NCBI GenBank assembly: GCA_017311185.1
Contig: JAESUZ010005179.1
Coordinates: 372,001-436,000 of the forward strand
DNA: 64,000 nt
Reading direction: 5' to 3'
Source: Proteles cristata cristata
Taxonomy: Eukaryota > Chordata > Mammalia > Carnivora > Hyaenidae
The position numbers were made by a program, and so were the translations under genes. The notes under the pieces are model-generated. The model was not told the origin of the DNA and did not search any database. It saw only the letters and a program-made list of their open reading frames with translations. Positions within the stretch are counted from its first letter, which is position 1, and each line of letters starts with the position of its first letter. This document shows, piece after piece, positions 1 to 11,982 of this stretch.

Positions 1-44
1 AAAACCACAGCGATGAGTGCAAAGTAACCGGCGTAGATCAGAAA
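1..44 (-). CDS. SLC19A2: SLC19A2 exon 6, first 44 bases (partial, cut by window edge)
   Basis: Reading the minus strand, a TTTTAG acceptor ends at 45 and the following codons read FLIYAGYFALIAVV, which matches the start of the last coding exon of thiamine transporter 1 (human FLIYASYFALIAVVF). The phase is 0, as required by exon 5, which ends on a complete Gln codon. This piece is the beginning of the last (12th) membrane segment. The cytosolic C-terminal tail, stop codon and 3' UTR lie beyond the left edge. It is too short for any ORF search to catch and was found from the expected continuation of the protein. Confidence 0.9.
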
Positions 45-1962
45 CTAAAAGGGGTAGGGAAAGAAGTAGTTTAGAGAATTACTGATCACAAGACGAGACG
101 TTTTACTGGATATATGTGAACACCTCCTATGATTAATGGTATATTCAGTGTCTTGATAAGCCTTCAAAAAACACTGTGTGCTTACATGATACGGCCACGG
201 ACAGTGAAAGGGGCAGCACAGCATGGTGGTACTGAGGCCCGACCGCCTTGGTGCAAACCCGGACTCCATCCCTGACGAGCCGGGTGACCCTGACCAAAAT
301 ACTTCATCTCTGAGCCTGGATTTCATTTACAAAACGGAATTCACAATATCCCCCATTTTACTGGGTCGTTGGGAAGGGATGAGATCATACATGTGTTTGT
401 TTGCACAATGCCAAAGCTGTTAATACTACTGTTTTTATTTTTATTGCTTTTGTTAAAATTGAATCGCCGTCTCTTCCCTCAAGTTGACAGGTTCAAGTAT
501 GACCAGCAGGCTGAAGATAAACAACTTCTATTCCTCCCCAAAGGAGGGCAGTAGAGACTCTGCTATATCCCGCCTTTGCATGACTGTAAAAATCTCTAGG
601 TAACTCAGGAAGTACTTAGAAGTTGGCTCATATGTGCAATAAGAGTGTCACTCTGAGCCAGTGGTCTTTAAAATTTGGATACATTTTCCTATAGGAAACC
701 TGTTAATTAATCATGGCCAAGTTTCAGCACAGCCTACAAAATTCTATAATTCTCTAGTTTTAAACCCACCATGTCCAGAGCAGAATGACAAGCACTTAGT
801 CTCTCTCCCACCCTCTGTTCCAAATCTTGAGCGCCTAACCGTTGAGAAGTCGTCTCAAGGTTTTCACTGTTGGTAGTGATTGGGAAATAGATAGTCATGT
901 GCTTCTGGCTCCTCCACTCCCCCATTCCCTGACTACATTTTTGAGGCACCATAATCCAGGGAGAGATGATCAGGCTTTAGAGTTAGAAGCTGGTTTAAAT
1001 CCTAGCTTTGCCATATTACTGTTGACCACATGACCTTAAACAACATTTAACATTACTTAACATCTCTCGGACTCATTCTGTTGATGTCCAATCCTGACTG
1101 TAACCCTGCACATTTCTATACAGAGTCCCTGGCACACGGGAAGCACTCAGCCCACATTACAAACTGTGATTATAACTTCTCTTTTATATTTTTCAGTGCA
1201 AAGTTCGTTACTGCTAACGTGCTGGGTCTTTGTGTTATAAGAAAACGAGTATCTAAGTGAGGAGGGAATAATGGAGAACGAATCATTTGGGCTGGGCTGG
1301 GGGTGGCGTAGGCACTTTTTGATTCAGTTGCCCATTCTGCCAAAGTACAGAGCAAGCCCTACCTACTAACTCACAACGCACGAAGGTATCTACGACACAC
1401 AGTTCCTGAATGAATAAAAGTATCCCTACTGGCTTTGGGTGTTTGTGCAGGTGTTTTATCAGTGAGTCATATGTTAAGAATCTTAAAGCTGTTCATCAAC
1501 AGCAAGTCATTGCCTTGCTATCTGGGTGAGAAGCATTTGTAATCAAGAAAGGAGGAGCCTTCAGAACGGTGAGATGAAGCAGGCATCTCAAACACAGGAT
1601 CCAGTATTCCACGGACAGAATTAAAAATGGAGGGAAACGATGGATGAGGAAGCAGAAAAGCTCAGCCTGGAGGGAACCGGCATTACTTCTCGCTCCACCA
1701 GGACCAGGCTCCTGAGTGACACTCAGAAATGTTCTAGGTCCTCGTCAAAAAGATGAGGGTCCCACCATCCTCGAGAGAGGAGGGAACTAAGGATGGCCGT
1801 TGACTAAAGGAGGGGGAGAGGGGGGTACTCCTACTTTTGATTTTATGTGTGGTATCTGCCCGTACTGGTTGAATTGGCTTTCATTAAGCATCCGTCACTT
1901 CGTCACTCTGACCATCTGCTGTGATGACGACAACATCTCGCGTGTCGAAACAGAAGTCTTAC
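45..1962 (-). other. SLC19A2 intron 5
   Basis: GT-AG intron. Apart from a MIR-like relic near 958-1,140 (a fragment with the decayed internal MIR core) I see no recognisable gene or young repeat in it. Confidence 0.75.
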
Positions 1963-2104
1963 CTGAGTGGTAATGTCTAAGCCAAGGCCGTTGGTGTCCA
2001 CCACGATGAGAGTGAGCAGAGTCTGCAAGCCCAGCGCGATGAAGGTGTTCACACCAAACACTAAGGCGTAGCGCTCCATGCTGAGGGTAGCAGCAATCTG
2101 AAAA
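1963..2104 (-). CDS. SLC19A2: SLC19A2 exon 5
   Basis: 142 bases: one base completing a Thr codon, then 47 codons starting [17 protein letters not shown] and ending GLGLDITTQ. The acceptor is CTTTAG at 2105-2110 and the donor is CAG/GTAAG, with GT at 1962-1961. The exon encodes the end of the loop with the conserved [10 protein letters not shown] stretch and membrane segment 11 ([17 protein letters not shown]). A second possible acceptor seven bases inside (TTTTCAG) would break the frame with exon 4, so I use the upstream one. Identity to human THTR1 is high over the whole exon. Confidence 0.96.
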
Positions 2105-2433
2105 CTAAAGAAAACAAACACACATAAGCATGAACCGACAGGAATCCCTCCCCAGGTTGTTATGGCTTTTACTTCTGTTGTGAAGAGCAGCCCCTTCTTT
2201 CTCCTGTCAGTTAATTCCCCTCCCAACCGAGTGAAAAGCACTTTGTGGCGAAACGCTGTAAATCTCACGCAAGCACCTGAACAGAGCGGACTATGGGACC
2301 AGGAAAATACATGAGTCTTGTGTCAACGCTTCCTCAGGAGAAGAACACACAGTTTGCATTTGTTTGCGAAGAAACCAAAAAAGTTTATCCCGTCACAACT
2401 TTTCCCAATGCTTCTCTGAATCAAAACACGTAC

Positions 2434-2626
2434 GTTGCTATAGTGATGAGCAACATGTAGATGACTCTGAAGACGACATAGGACGTGTAGCACACCCAGA
2501 TGCTCTGCACGGTGTCCATGACGTACACTGCAGCAGCAATCAGCAGAGAGAACAGAGACAGCGTCATCTCCCCCCAGGTCGACCAGGATATCTTTACGTA
2601 GCCAACTGCAAACACGGCAACAGCGC
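2434..2626 (-). CDS. SLC19A2: SLC19A2 exon 4
   Basis: 193 bases. The acceptor is TTTGCAG (AG at 2628-2627) and the donor is AAC/GTACGT (GT at 2433-2432). The first two bases complete a Gly codon split from exon 3, and the last two begin the Thr codon finished in exon 5. The protein reads [20 protein letters not shown] through [16 protein letters not shown] and covers membrane segments 9 and 10 of the 12-helix SLC19 carrier fold. Phases agree on both sides. Confidence 0.96.
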
Positions 2627-3153
2627 CTGCAAACACGAGAGAGGAAAGTTATCCTGTTACTTTGCTCCACAAAGGCTACTTCAATAAACTAAACATCAAG
2701 CTTGGGTTATTACATTTCCAAATCCTGTAATTTACAAACAGGGGAGCTCAAGATGAGGGAGGGCCTTGAAAGGCAGGCAGAGCATTTTGGACTTGATGGA
2801 ATAAGCAATACGGAGCCACGGAGAGACAGCGAGAGGCTGAATGAGAGCAGGTGGCCAGGAAACGGGAGGACACAGACCCAGGGGCGCTGCTGAGGAAAAA
2901 AGTGCTGAGGCTGATGCAGAGGCAGGAGTCAAAAAGAGCCGCTGCTTCCAGCCTGGCCACACGGCCAAGGCATCATCCCTCCTCCTGCCCGAGCACCGCT
3001 TCAGAACACAACAGAAGGGCACGTCCGCTCTTTGGTAAAACGACGATGCCAGTAATGACAGTTAAAATGTGCAGAGTGCCTTCTAAGTGCCAGACACAGA
3101 AGTGTTGCAGAAAGCACAGAATGCTTTCTGTAAATCTTATCGGGGGTTGGGGG

Positions 3154-3327
3154 GGTGCGCCCCTGTGGCTCAGCCGGTTAAGCCTCCGATTCTTGATTTC
3201 AGCTCAGGTCCTGATCTCACAGTGAGTTTAAGCTCCGCATGGGGCTCTCCATGGACAGTGAGGAGCCTGCTTGAGATTCTCTCTTGCCTTCTCGGTCTCA
3301 AAATAAACAAACATTAAAAAAAAAAAA
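3154..3327 (+). mobile_element. tRNA-Lys-derived SINE
   Basis: Diverged copy: the head reads gcgcccctgtggctcagccg, and the tail is AAATAAACAAACATTA(n). SLC19A2 intron 3. Confidence 0.85.
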
Positions 3328-3339
3328 CAGACAACAGAA

Positions 3340-3509
3340 TGTAATGGTCAAGGACACAGGCTCTGTGTTCAAACCTTGACCTGACTACGTACCATCGTAC
3401 CACCTTGGGCAAGTTCTGAACCCATCTGTCTGGGTTTCCTGAACTGTAAAATGGAGACACTAACTGTAACTGTCACGGGAATTCTGTGAGGACTGAGTGA
3501 ATACACACA
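3340..3509 (+). repeat. MIR
   Basis: Ancient SINE relic. It has the typical core with ctgtgttcaaaccttgacct, then ttgggcaagttctgaaccca and actgtaaaatggagac. It is bounded on both sides by younger SINEs. Confidence 0.75.
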
Positions 3510-3698
3510 GGGGCGCCTGGGTGGCTCAGTCGATTAAGCGTCCGACTTCGGCTCAGGTCATGATCTCGAGGTTCGTGGTTTTGAGCCCTGCGTTGGGTTC
3601 TGTGCTGGCAGCTCAGATTCTGTGTCTCCCTCTTTCTCTGACCCTCCCCCACTCATGCTCTGTCTCTCTCTCAAAAATAAATAAACTATAAAAAAAAT
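3510..3698 (+). mobile_element. Felid SINE
   Basis: Nearly intact copy beginning ggggcgcctgggtggctcag, with CT-rich body and AATAAATAAAC/poly(A) tail. SLC19A2 intron 3. Confidence 0.95.
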
Positions 3699-4085
3699 TG
3701 AAAAGTATACATGAAGTCCTCAGGACAAGCATTTGTTACATAACACCACTCAACGCATATTAGTTCTTGTCACAGACTTGTATAATCCCAGAGTTTCACA
3801 TCAGGTGACAGAAGCACCCAGTAAATTCAGAGATGACGGAAACCTGAACAGGAAGACAATGCTGAAAGTCGTTATGCCAGGCTTCCCGATGGGGCCTAAA
3901 GAACTCCAGTCACCCACAACAAGAGCACTGCTACATTTCTTCCTAAACCGTAAAGTCAGAGCTCAAAACGAAGAAATCATTCCTGGGAGGAGGGAGGGAG
4001 GGGTCACCTCCAATTTCTGAGGGGAGAGAAAATCTGATCCCAGGGGACTTCACTCTGGAGGAATGTGCCGCCCCACACCGCTTAC

Positions 4086-4308
4086 CCAGGAGCATGGACA
4101 CAGCCTCCACGCCGCCGTTGTAGACGGCGGCATCGCGAGAGGGCATCACCGTCTCCCACAGGCCCTGCGCGTAGTTGATGACCTGGAAGTAGCCGCAGGT
4201 GGACAGGGCCCACCACACGGACCAGCAGAGCAGAGGCCGGAAGGAATAGCACATCAGGAAGTCACCCCACAGGACCTTCAGCACGAGGAGCCGGTCCGGA
4301 GCAGGTTC
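4086..4308 (-). CDS. SLC19A2: SLC19A2 exon 3
   Basis: 223 bases, 74 codons plus one base. The acceptor is GTGAAG (AG at 4310-4309) after a TTTTCT tract, and the donor is CTGG/GTAAG (GT at 4085-4084). The protein starts [18 protein letters not shown] and ends [10 protein letters not shown], the start of the second half of the carrier (membrane segments 7 and 8). The segment before the first helix is two residues shorter than human, where the junction reads EEPPVEEPEPKPDR. A Tigger1 remnant lies about 150 bases upstream in intron 2. The long plus-strand open frame over this exon is only its antisense shadow. Confidence 0.95.
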
Positions 4309-4451
4309 CTTCACAGAAAACAGGGAGGGAAGCGCAAATACTATGGAGGCCATGACAGAACAGGACCGGATAGGCTCGATTTCTATCTTTCAGACACTTG
4401 TCTTTTTCCTTGTGAAAAGCAACTGCTTATTTATTTGCATGCATATAAATG

Positions 4452-5575
4452 GCATATCTACAGGCCCTCCTCATTTTATTGTGCTTCATGTTACTATACT
4501 TTGCAAATACGCGTTTTTAACAAACTCAAGGTTTATGGCCACCCTGTGTGGAGCAAGTGGGTCAGAGCCAGGTTTCCTCCAGTATCTGTCACGTTGTGTC
4601 TCTGTCACATTTTGGGAATTCTCAGGACATTTCAAACTTTCTCATCATTATTACATTTTTTTATGGTGACCTGTGACGTTACTATTGCCGTTCTGGGGAG
4701 CCACAAAGGGTACCCACATAAGATGGCCAACTTAACCAGTACATGTTGTGTGTTCTGACTGCTCCACCGACTGGCCAGCCTCCCTCGATTTCCCTCTTTC
4801 CTGAGACACAACAATATTGATGAGGACAAGGAATAAGCCCTACGACGGCCTCAAAGTGGCCTTTCACTTGAAAGGAAAAGGCGTATGTCTGTCACTTCAA
4901 ATCAAAAGCTAGAAATGGTTAAGCTCGGTGAGGAAGGCAGGCCGAAAGCCTAGACGGGCAGAAAGCTAGGCCTCTTGTGCTAAACAGGTAGACCATTTGT
5001 GAATGCAAGGGGAATGTTCTTGAAGGAGATCAAAAGTGCTAGTCCAGTAAACACGCAATTGATAAGAAAGTGAAATGGCCTCATCGCTGCCATGGAGAAA
5101 AGTTTCAGTGGCCTGGATAGAAGATCAATCAGCCACAATGTTGCCTTACACCAAAGTCGAATCGGGAGCAAGGCCCTTGTGATCTCTTCAATTCTGTGAA
5201 GGCTCAGGGAGGTGAAGAGGCCTCAGAAGAAAAGTGTGAAGCCAGCAGAGGTTCAAGGAAAGAAGCCGTCTCCACAACACACAAGCGCAGGGTGCGGCGG
5301 TGGGTACTGGCGGAGAAGCTGCAGCCAACAAACAGATCGCAATGTGCTGAAAGCCCAGATGGCGGTTAGCATTTTTTAACACTAAAGTCTTTTTAAAGTA
5401 CACGCGTTCTTGTTTTTTTAAGACATAATGCTATTGCACATTTAGCAAACTACAGTATAACGTAAACACAACCTGTAGGTGGGAAACCAAAACAATCATT
5501 TGACTTGCTTTATTGCAATATTGGCTTTACTGTGGTAGTCTGGACGGGACATGCAAAATCTGAGATATGCGTATA
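4452..5575 (+). mobile_element. Tigger1 DNA transposon, internally deleted
   Basis: The left part matches the Tigger1 5' end and beginning of the transposase region, including the hallmark caatattgatgaggacaagg and aatcaaaagctagaaatggt stretches. After about 5,320 it jumps to the 3' end (atggcggttagcatttttta, then the terminal cagtataacgtaaacacaac and gctttattgcaatattggct). Most of the pogo-like transposase is missing and the remainder has no long frame. It sits in SLC19A2 intron 2, about 150 bases upstream of exon 3. Confidence 0.85.
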
Positions 5576-7984
5576 TATGTACATATGTATAAATACAACA
5601 CGACTTTTTCTTTTAGCGCTCTATAGACATTAGCATAGCTGTGTGTCATCAACCCAGCAAAGAGGTACTATTTACAAAGTGAAGGTAGAAAGACGGTCAG
5701 AGACTGCCTATTTCAGCCAAAGCGAGATGCCACCCTCCCCCCGTGGTGGGACAAGCAACATTCAGCAACAATCGGCAACCTTATTAAATCACTGGTCAGT
5801 TAGAGCTTGTCAATGAGACGTTCCTAGCCTTAAAACGGACCAATTCACTATAGAGCAATGGTTAGGATAGAAATCTTAGAGAAAAATAGACCCAAACATT
5901 AGCGGTTCTCTGCCTAGATGGGTAGTAAGGTTATTGGTGATTTTTAAATTTTCGTTCCTACACCTTTTTTATTTTATATTACCCAACACTTGTCCAATGG
6001 GAAGCGTTACCATTACGGAGTAATAAAGCGACTATGTTTATCACGGAGTGAACCGAGACATTACTGAGCTCTGCGCCATCCCAAGTCCCTGCCACGAGGC
6101 CAACGCGAAACCCCAGACACCCTGGGAGAAGTCTCTGACTCCAGTTGCAGCTAAGGTCTAATTTATCCAAGTTTGCCCTAATTCCTAAGCAACAGGAACT
6201 TATACTTTTGTGGCTAACGTGGAAAGGCAAAAGGAGAGCCCAAATGGAGGAAAGGGGAGCCAGCCTGAAGTATCATGTAGGCACCAGGGCGCGTGACAGG
6301 AGCCGCGTGACATTAGTGGCAGCAGCACATTCCAACCTGTCCTTGTTGCTAACAGGCCACGTGTCTTGCGTGGCATGAGAATCTCCAGATGTAAATGGAA
6401 CCTTTTTAGGTATAGTTGGGTGTCTGCCAGACCAACTTAGACACCACTGTTTTCTCAGCCCCGCTGTGCAGATGGAGACTGTTTGCAGCCAAAACAATGG
6501 CAAAGGTGGAAATTTTCCAGTGACATTTGCTTCTTTTATTAAGTGCTTTTAAAGGACACAGTCCCGAAACTAACGTTTGCTACAAACAGCAAACATGTTT
6601 TCATGATGAAAAGCAGACGATCATTATTTCCTCTACTGTTGATATTCCATCATCTGAAACATAGTGAAAACATGCGGACTGAGCCTTAACCAACGGGGAC
6701 AACACACATCTGGTTTCAAGAAGCAAAACAAAATCAAATCTATATCAAGGAAGAACTGGTGTTTGAGATGGACTTTGGGAGACAGAGATGTGAATAGAGA
6801 AATAAACGAAGAACATTCTAGGCAAAGGAAATAACAGCACAGCAGAAGATGCTGTTGTGGCATATTTGCAAGTTAGCAATTGTAATGTTCTCGCCAAATA
6901 TCAAAAGCTTCTGGAACACTGTCTCTCCTGCTCTGGCCTGCTGTGCACTTATTTTGCTCCAAGAACAGTCGTTCTTGCCTTGGCCTGCTAGGTCCACGGA
7001 GCCCTGGTTCCAAAACCTCAAAGTAGGGCATTAACAACCTGCTAAGAGTCGGCTTAGAGACCTGTCTTTTGGCCACTTTTCAGAGGAGAGGACACCTGAA
7101 GTTCAAGGGCATTAAGCTGTAACAGCGGGGGGAGGGGGGTCGGCCATGTACAGCTACACACTCTCTCCCTTCCACCCAACTCAGACATATCCACTGGCAG
7201 GGGATGGCTGGCGACACAAGGGACAAAGGGAGGGTCAAAAGGCGGACTACGTCCTTCACACACGTGTCTACACCTGTGGCTTTGTGCTCAGGGCCAGAGG
7301 GATACTGCTCTCCCAACACAACCCTCCCACCGGTCACTCGCACCACTGTGGGTCCATTTCTTCGGATTCTGAGAGCTATTCTGACATGAAAAGACACTGG
7401 AAAGCAAGTGTAACAGAACTGAGTAAAAAGCAAAACAAAGCAAAATAACCAATGAAGTTACAAGACTACATGTAAATTTCATGTACTGTAAGACGTATAT
7501 ACCTATGAATACACACACACGTATATATGAAAAGAGATGTTTATGAAGAGGGTCCCTAAACTACTAAGAGTGGTAATCTTTGGGGCAGCAGTCCAGAGGA
7601 TTCTGAATTCTTTTCATGTAGTTTTTTCTTTTGTTTAATTAAAAAATTAAGTATGAGTCTTTTTTATAAAATCACTAGAAATTTTTTTCCTATTAAGACG
7701 ATATATCTATTAGCTATGTATTACATATACAGTGACTCTTGAAATTAAATAAATAAAGGCAATTTCTCCCTAAAATGCTAGGATAACCTCAGTGCAATGG
7801 GAACCAAGCAAGGTTCCATAGTTCCGCCTCCTCACACCATCCTGAAGCTCAGCTCACTCATCTATCACAATGGGCATCTGGTGTCAGATTTCACACACAC
7901 ACAAAAGGGAGGGGGGAGGATTCTGATGCCATCTTTAAAAAATGAGAACAAAACTTAAGGAATTATTTCTCTACTAAGGAATAG
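5576..7984. other. Intronic sequence without recognised features (SLC19A2 intron 2)
   Basis: About 2.4 kb of ordinary AT-rich intron. Short open frames have no recognisable family. A small (ca/gt) microsatellite patch occurs near 7,509-7,525. Confidence 0.5.
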
Positions 7985-8087
7985 GAGTTGATTATAGTGG
8001 GTTTTGAAGTCAACTAGATCTGGGTTCACTTTATTTTATTTATTTATTGAAAGAGAGAGAGCACACAAGTGAGCAACCACACCGGGC

Positions 8088-8122
<35 letters not shown>

Positions 8123-8400
8123 GAATTCCAACCGCAGGATTCGAAACCACGAATCGTGAGTTCACGACCTGAGCCAAAGCTTAACGGAGCCACCCGGGTG
8201 CCTGATCTCGGTTTATTCTGGCATGCTGTTTTCTAGGTGCCTCTGGGTTAAGTTCCCTGACAGAAGCGTCAGTTCCCTCAACTGTAAAATGGGCACAGTG
8301 ACACCTACAGTGTCTTAATAAGGATTAAATGGGCTCATAACCCTAAGGTTCTCAGTACTGTGTCCAGTGCTCAGGTTAACATGAGCTGAGACGATGATGA
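7985..8400 (+). repeat. MIR split by a SINE
   Basis: Two MIR halves (tttgaagtcaactagatctg ... then gttccctcaactgtaaaatg) flank the SINE at 8,030-8,203, which gives the order of insertion. Confidence 0.65.
8030..8203 (-). mobile_element. SINE, minus orientation
   Basis: Reads tattttatttatttattgaa at the tail side and ccacccgggtgcc at the head. It contains an (AG)n run at about 8,090-8,122. Confidence 0.9.
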
Positions 8401-8439
8401 TGATGAAGGACTACAGGAACGCACCTGCCTGCCTGCGGG

Positions 8440-9010
8440 CGGTAACAGCTTCTACGTCTTAGGCTTTTGGTTACAAAATGGAAATTAATGTTCACTTCAA
8501 CAGGCTATTGGAAGAACTGAATGAGGACTGCTCGGTATGCAGCAAGTGCTCAATAAATGCCCATTTCCTCTGTACTCTATCATGACCCATTTATGCAATC
8601 AATAAATATTTACAAGTGCCCAAACTGCGTGTCTGGCAATGTTCCAGATACTGGGAACGCGGCAGGAAAGTCCCTGTCCTCTTTAAACGGAGGTTTTGGT
8701 AAGGGGGACAGACGTTAAACACACACACAAGACAGCAGACGGAGGCACTGACACCATGAAGAGAATCAGCAGGGTAATAGGCTGGCAAGTAACAATTACA
8801 GCTGTCGTCTGAGTTGGTACCTGAGTTGACATAAAGGAACCAGCCATGAAAATGAGAAATGAAGGGCAGTCCTGCCTGAGAACTTCCAGACTCAAGTTCA
8901 AAAGTGGGAATAAGTGCTGTGTTTCAGGTCAGTGCCATGTGGAGCACAGGGGAGAGAAGGTCAGAGAGGTTAGCAAACGGTCAGATTATATAAGGTCTTA
9001 GAGTCCATAA
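8440..9010 (+). repeat. Ancient MIR/L2-age repeat fragments
   Basis: A MIR-like end (gcaagtgctcaataaatgcc) is followed by a diverged stretch containing ccagatactgggaacgcggc, typical of an old mammalian dispersed repeat. The exact families cannot be assigned by eye. Confidence 0.45.
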
Positions 9011-9337
9011 TGAGAATTTTCGAATTTCTTCTACGTACAATAGGAAAATACATGGGGGAGAGGGGAGGTAATTAGGGTTTAATGCCTAAACAGTGAAGAT
9101 TTAAGTCAAGGGCTGATGACTGCAATTAAACCACTCGTATGATATTATGTGTTTCTAACTATATGGGGCACTGGACAAGAAAGGAAAAGGTGTTTGTGAC
9201 GTGCCTGGCAATCAGAAGAAAAAAAAGTACCTTCAGATCAATCAGCTCATAAAACTCCGTATTCTAGAGCTAAGGAAAGGTTAGTGATCATCTGGTTTAA
9301 CATTCTACATTTAAGAGTAGTGCGGGGGGTGGGAGGG

Positions 9338-9492
9338 GTGGCCTGGGTGGCTCAGTCGGTTAAGCTTCCAACTTCAGCTCAGGTCATGATTTCATGGTTT
9401 GTTATTTCGAGCCCCACATCAGCACAGACCCTGCTTCGGACCCTCTGTCTTCCTCTCTCTTTCAAATATTAAAAAAAAAAGAAAAAAAAAAA
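9338..9492 (+). mobile_element. SINE
   Basis: Head gtggcctgggtggctcagtc and an A-rich tail. It has a shortened CT body. Confidence 0.85.
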
Positions 9493-9505
9493 GTGGCCTT
9501 GGTTT

Positions 9506-9765
9506 AAGAATCAATGGTGTGGAGGGGCGCCTGGGTGGCTTAGTCGGTTAAGCGTTCGACTTTCGCTTAGGTCATGATCTCGCGATTCGTGGGTTCGGGC
9601 CCTGCGTCGGGCTCTATGCTGACAGCTCAGAGCCTGGAGCCTATTTCAGATTCTGTGTCTCCCTCTCTCTCTGACCCTCCCCTGTTCACGCTGTCTCTCT
9701 CTCTCTCTCCCCCCTAGAAATAAATTAAAAAAAAAAAAAAAAAAAAAAAGAATCAATGGTGTGGA
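9506..9765 (+). mobile_element. Young felid SINE with perfect target-site duplication
   Basis: The element spans 9,524-9,747. The 18-base duplication aagaatcaatggtgtgga is present at 9,506-9,523 and again at 9,748-9,765 without mismatch, and the head and long poly(A) tail are intact. This is among the youngest insertions in the window. Confidence 0.97.
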
Positions 9766-9814
9766 ATCACCACCAGATTCCAGTGACATCTTTCATAAGG
9801 TTAAGACCAGAGGT

Positions 9815-9957
9815 GACCTGGTCATTACATCATTTACATTGCATCATTTAATACTTGAAATAACCCTGTGAGGTACACAAATGAGGAAATTAAGCCTCAA
9901 AGAATTAAAAAATGTGCCCAAGATGACCCTGCTGGGGACTCTGAGAGCCCAGGCTTC
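9815..9957 (-). repeat. MIR
   Basis: Contains ataaccctgtgaggtacaca and aatgaggaaattaagcctca in the order expected for a minus-strand MIR. Confidence 0.65.
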
Positions 9958-10043
9958 AACTTGTCCTCCTGCAAAATCCACTACGGTGTGTGCTGCTAGA
10001 AACTTGTCCTCCTGCAAAATCCACTACAGTGTATGCTGCTAGA
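9958..10043. repeat. 43-bp tandem duplication
   Basis: Two back-to-back 43-base copies (9,958-10,000 and 10,001-10,043) start aacttgtcctcctgcaaaat and differ at two positions (cggtgtgtg versus cagtgtatg). The unit is not part of a repeat I recognise. Confidence 0.9.
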
Positions 10044-10253
10044 AACTGTCTTACTTAAGTACAAGGTACAAACACTAATTTTGCTACTGTCAGTGTTTTG
10101 TGAAGCTCAGACACACAGTACGCAAAGAATGCTCACTAACAGCGGGGTATCTGTCTACCAATAAAAGTATAGGTATGTCAGGCCCTGTGCTAAAGAAGTA
10201 GCTTAATTTACATCTTTTCTAGTGAATTAGCAATCTAACATAAAGCCAATTAT

Positions 10254-10482
10254 GGGCGCCTGGGTGGCTCAGTCGGTTAAGCATCCGACTTTGGCTCAGG
10301 TCATGATCTCACAGTTCGTGGTTCAAGCCTCGCGTCGGGCTCTGTGCTGACTGACAGCTCAGAGCCTGGAGCCTGTTTCAGTCTGTGACTCCCTCTCTCT
10401 CTGACCCTCCCCTGCTCACGCTGTCTCTCTCACTCTCTCTCTCTCAGAAATAAATAAAACATTAAAAAAAAGTTATTTAAAA
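10254..10482 (+). mobile_element. Felid SINE
   Basis: Intact head and tail. An imperfect duplication aaagccaattat / aaagccaactat flanks it. Confidence 0.93.
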
Positions 10483-11015
10483 AAGCCAACTATAAGCCAA
10501 GCACAGAAGGAATCCCATTTCCTATTTAGGAAAGAAAATCACTGGCGAGGCTGCAATGCCAACATGCTGGCCCCACAGCAAGAGGCTCGTTCTGGAAAGT
10601 AACTTACGGACAGACTGCTATTTCCCTTTCCGTAAAATCAAGATAAAATCACCCACCCATCCACCTGCGCTGTTTTTAGTCTATTTACTACGGTTACGAT
10701 TTATGGTTCACTTACAGGTTTGTCAACTTAAAATGGCACTGTGATCTCTGACAGCGTCTTCTGACTTTCCTTCAGGCTTGAGAGAAACAGCAACATCTGG
10801 GCCCCAGGAGCTGCCGAACAGCCATGACTGCCTGTTACGCGGTCAGTAGCAGGGCCAAGGGTGTCACGGAACCGACCCAAGCCTAACTTTTACCACACGG
10901 TAGCCAACGTGACGGTTCTCAGCATAGGTCTCCTATATGCTCTTCAGATACATTACAGAGTACATCCGCGCAATTCTGTGTAAGTCACTAATTTCTGTTC
11001 CCAATCCTTATCTCT

Positions 11016-11264
11016 AAAATGAGAGGATTGGGGCGCCTGGTGGCTCAGTCGGTTAAGCATCCAACTTTGGATCAGGTCATGATCTCGCAGTTTGTGAGTT
11101 CAAGCCCCGTGTCGGGCTCTGTGCTGACAGCTCAGAGCCTGAAGCCTGCTTTGGATTCTGTGTCTCCCTCTCTCTCTGCCCCTCCCCTACTGATGCTCTG
11201 TCTCTCAAAAATAAAACATTAAACAATTTTTTTTAAATAAAAAATAAATAAAATGAGAGGGTTG
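11016..11264 (+). mobile_element. Felid SINE with target-site duplication
   Basis: The element spans 11,031-11,249. The flanks are aaaatgagaggattg (11,016-11,030) and aaaatgagagggttg (11,250-11,264), one mismatch. The head lacks one g of the usual ggg in gcctgggtggctcag. Confidence 0.95.
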
Positions 11265-11982
11265 ATAAGATCTCAAGTTCCTTGTCCTAGTGAGATGCTC
11301 TGATGGTCTTACTGCCTGTGGTTAGAATAACTTCTTGCTCTAAAATTTCATAATTCTTCAGCATGTCAAGCACTGACATTTTGTATATCTATAAACCACA
11401 AATATCAAGTTGGTCTAGGACAGAGATTTTTTAAGTGATACGTTACTGCTCATTAACAGGTAATCAAATCAATCTAGTGGGCAGTGAACTACATGAGAAA
11501 AAATAAATTGAATGGAATGTACCAGAATCAAGCATCGTAAAGCCTCTGCTTCAGTTATATATAAAATATATACACACCTACGAATGGTAATGGTTCCTAC
11601 ATAAAATGTGTCTCTTACTATTGTTCTATTGTGTTTCTTACTCTTGTTCAAAATGGTTTTAAACTTACGGGTCTACAAAGATCTTTAGAACTATAACCAA
11701 TGTTAACATTTAAAATATACATGTACACAGGTATTATATGTAAGTATATACAAATTTTAGCTAAAGTCATTTAACACATTTGAAACAATTAAAAAAGGAT
11801 CCTTATTCTTTTGTTCTACGACATGAGATCAGGTGATTATACTTTTTTGTACTCCAGATGATTCTCTTTCTCTTTGTTGATTTGCCAACATCACCTAACT
11901 ATGAAGGAACTGGCATTTCATTCCTACTTAATCCCTGGTCTTTTGATTGATGCTGCCCACAGGTCCCCTAGAAGTCAGTTTC
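11265..11982. other. Intronic sequence without recognised features (SLC19A2 intron 2)
   Basis: AT-rich and unremarkable. I see no conserved-looking frame or repeat. Confidence 0.4.

Noticed and set aside
2098..2104. Alternative acceptor TTTTCAG for SLC19A2 exon 5
   Set aside because: Using it would leave the split Thr codon incomplete and shift the frame with exon 4; the acceptor at 2105-2110 keeps the phase.
4063..4758. 231-codon plus-strand frame
   Set aside because: Antisense of SLC19A2 exon 3 followed by Tigger1 sequence; no protein family resemblance.
9524..9600. tRNA-like A and B boxes
   Set aside because: The tRNA-Lys-like heads of SINEs; none forms a complete tRNA cloverleaf with its own terminator.
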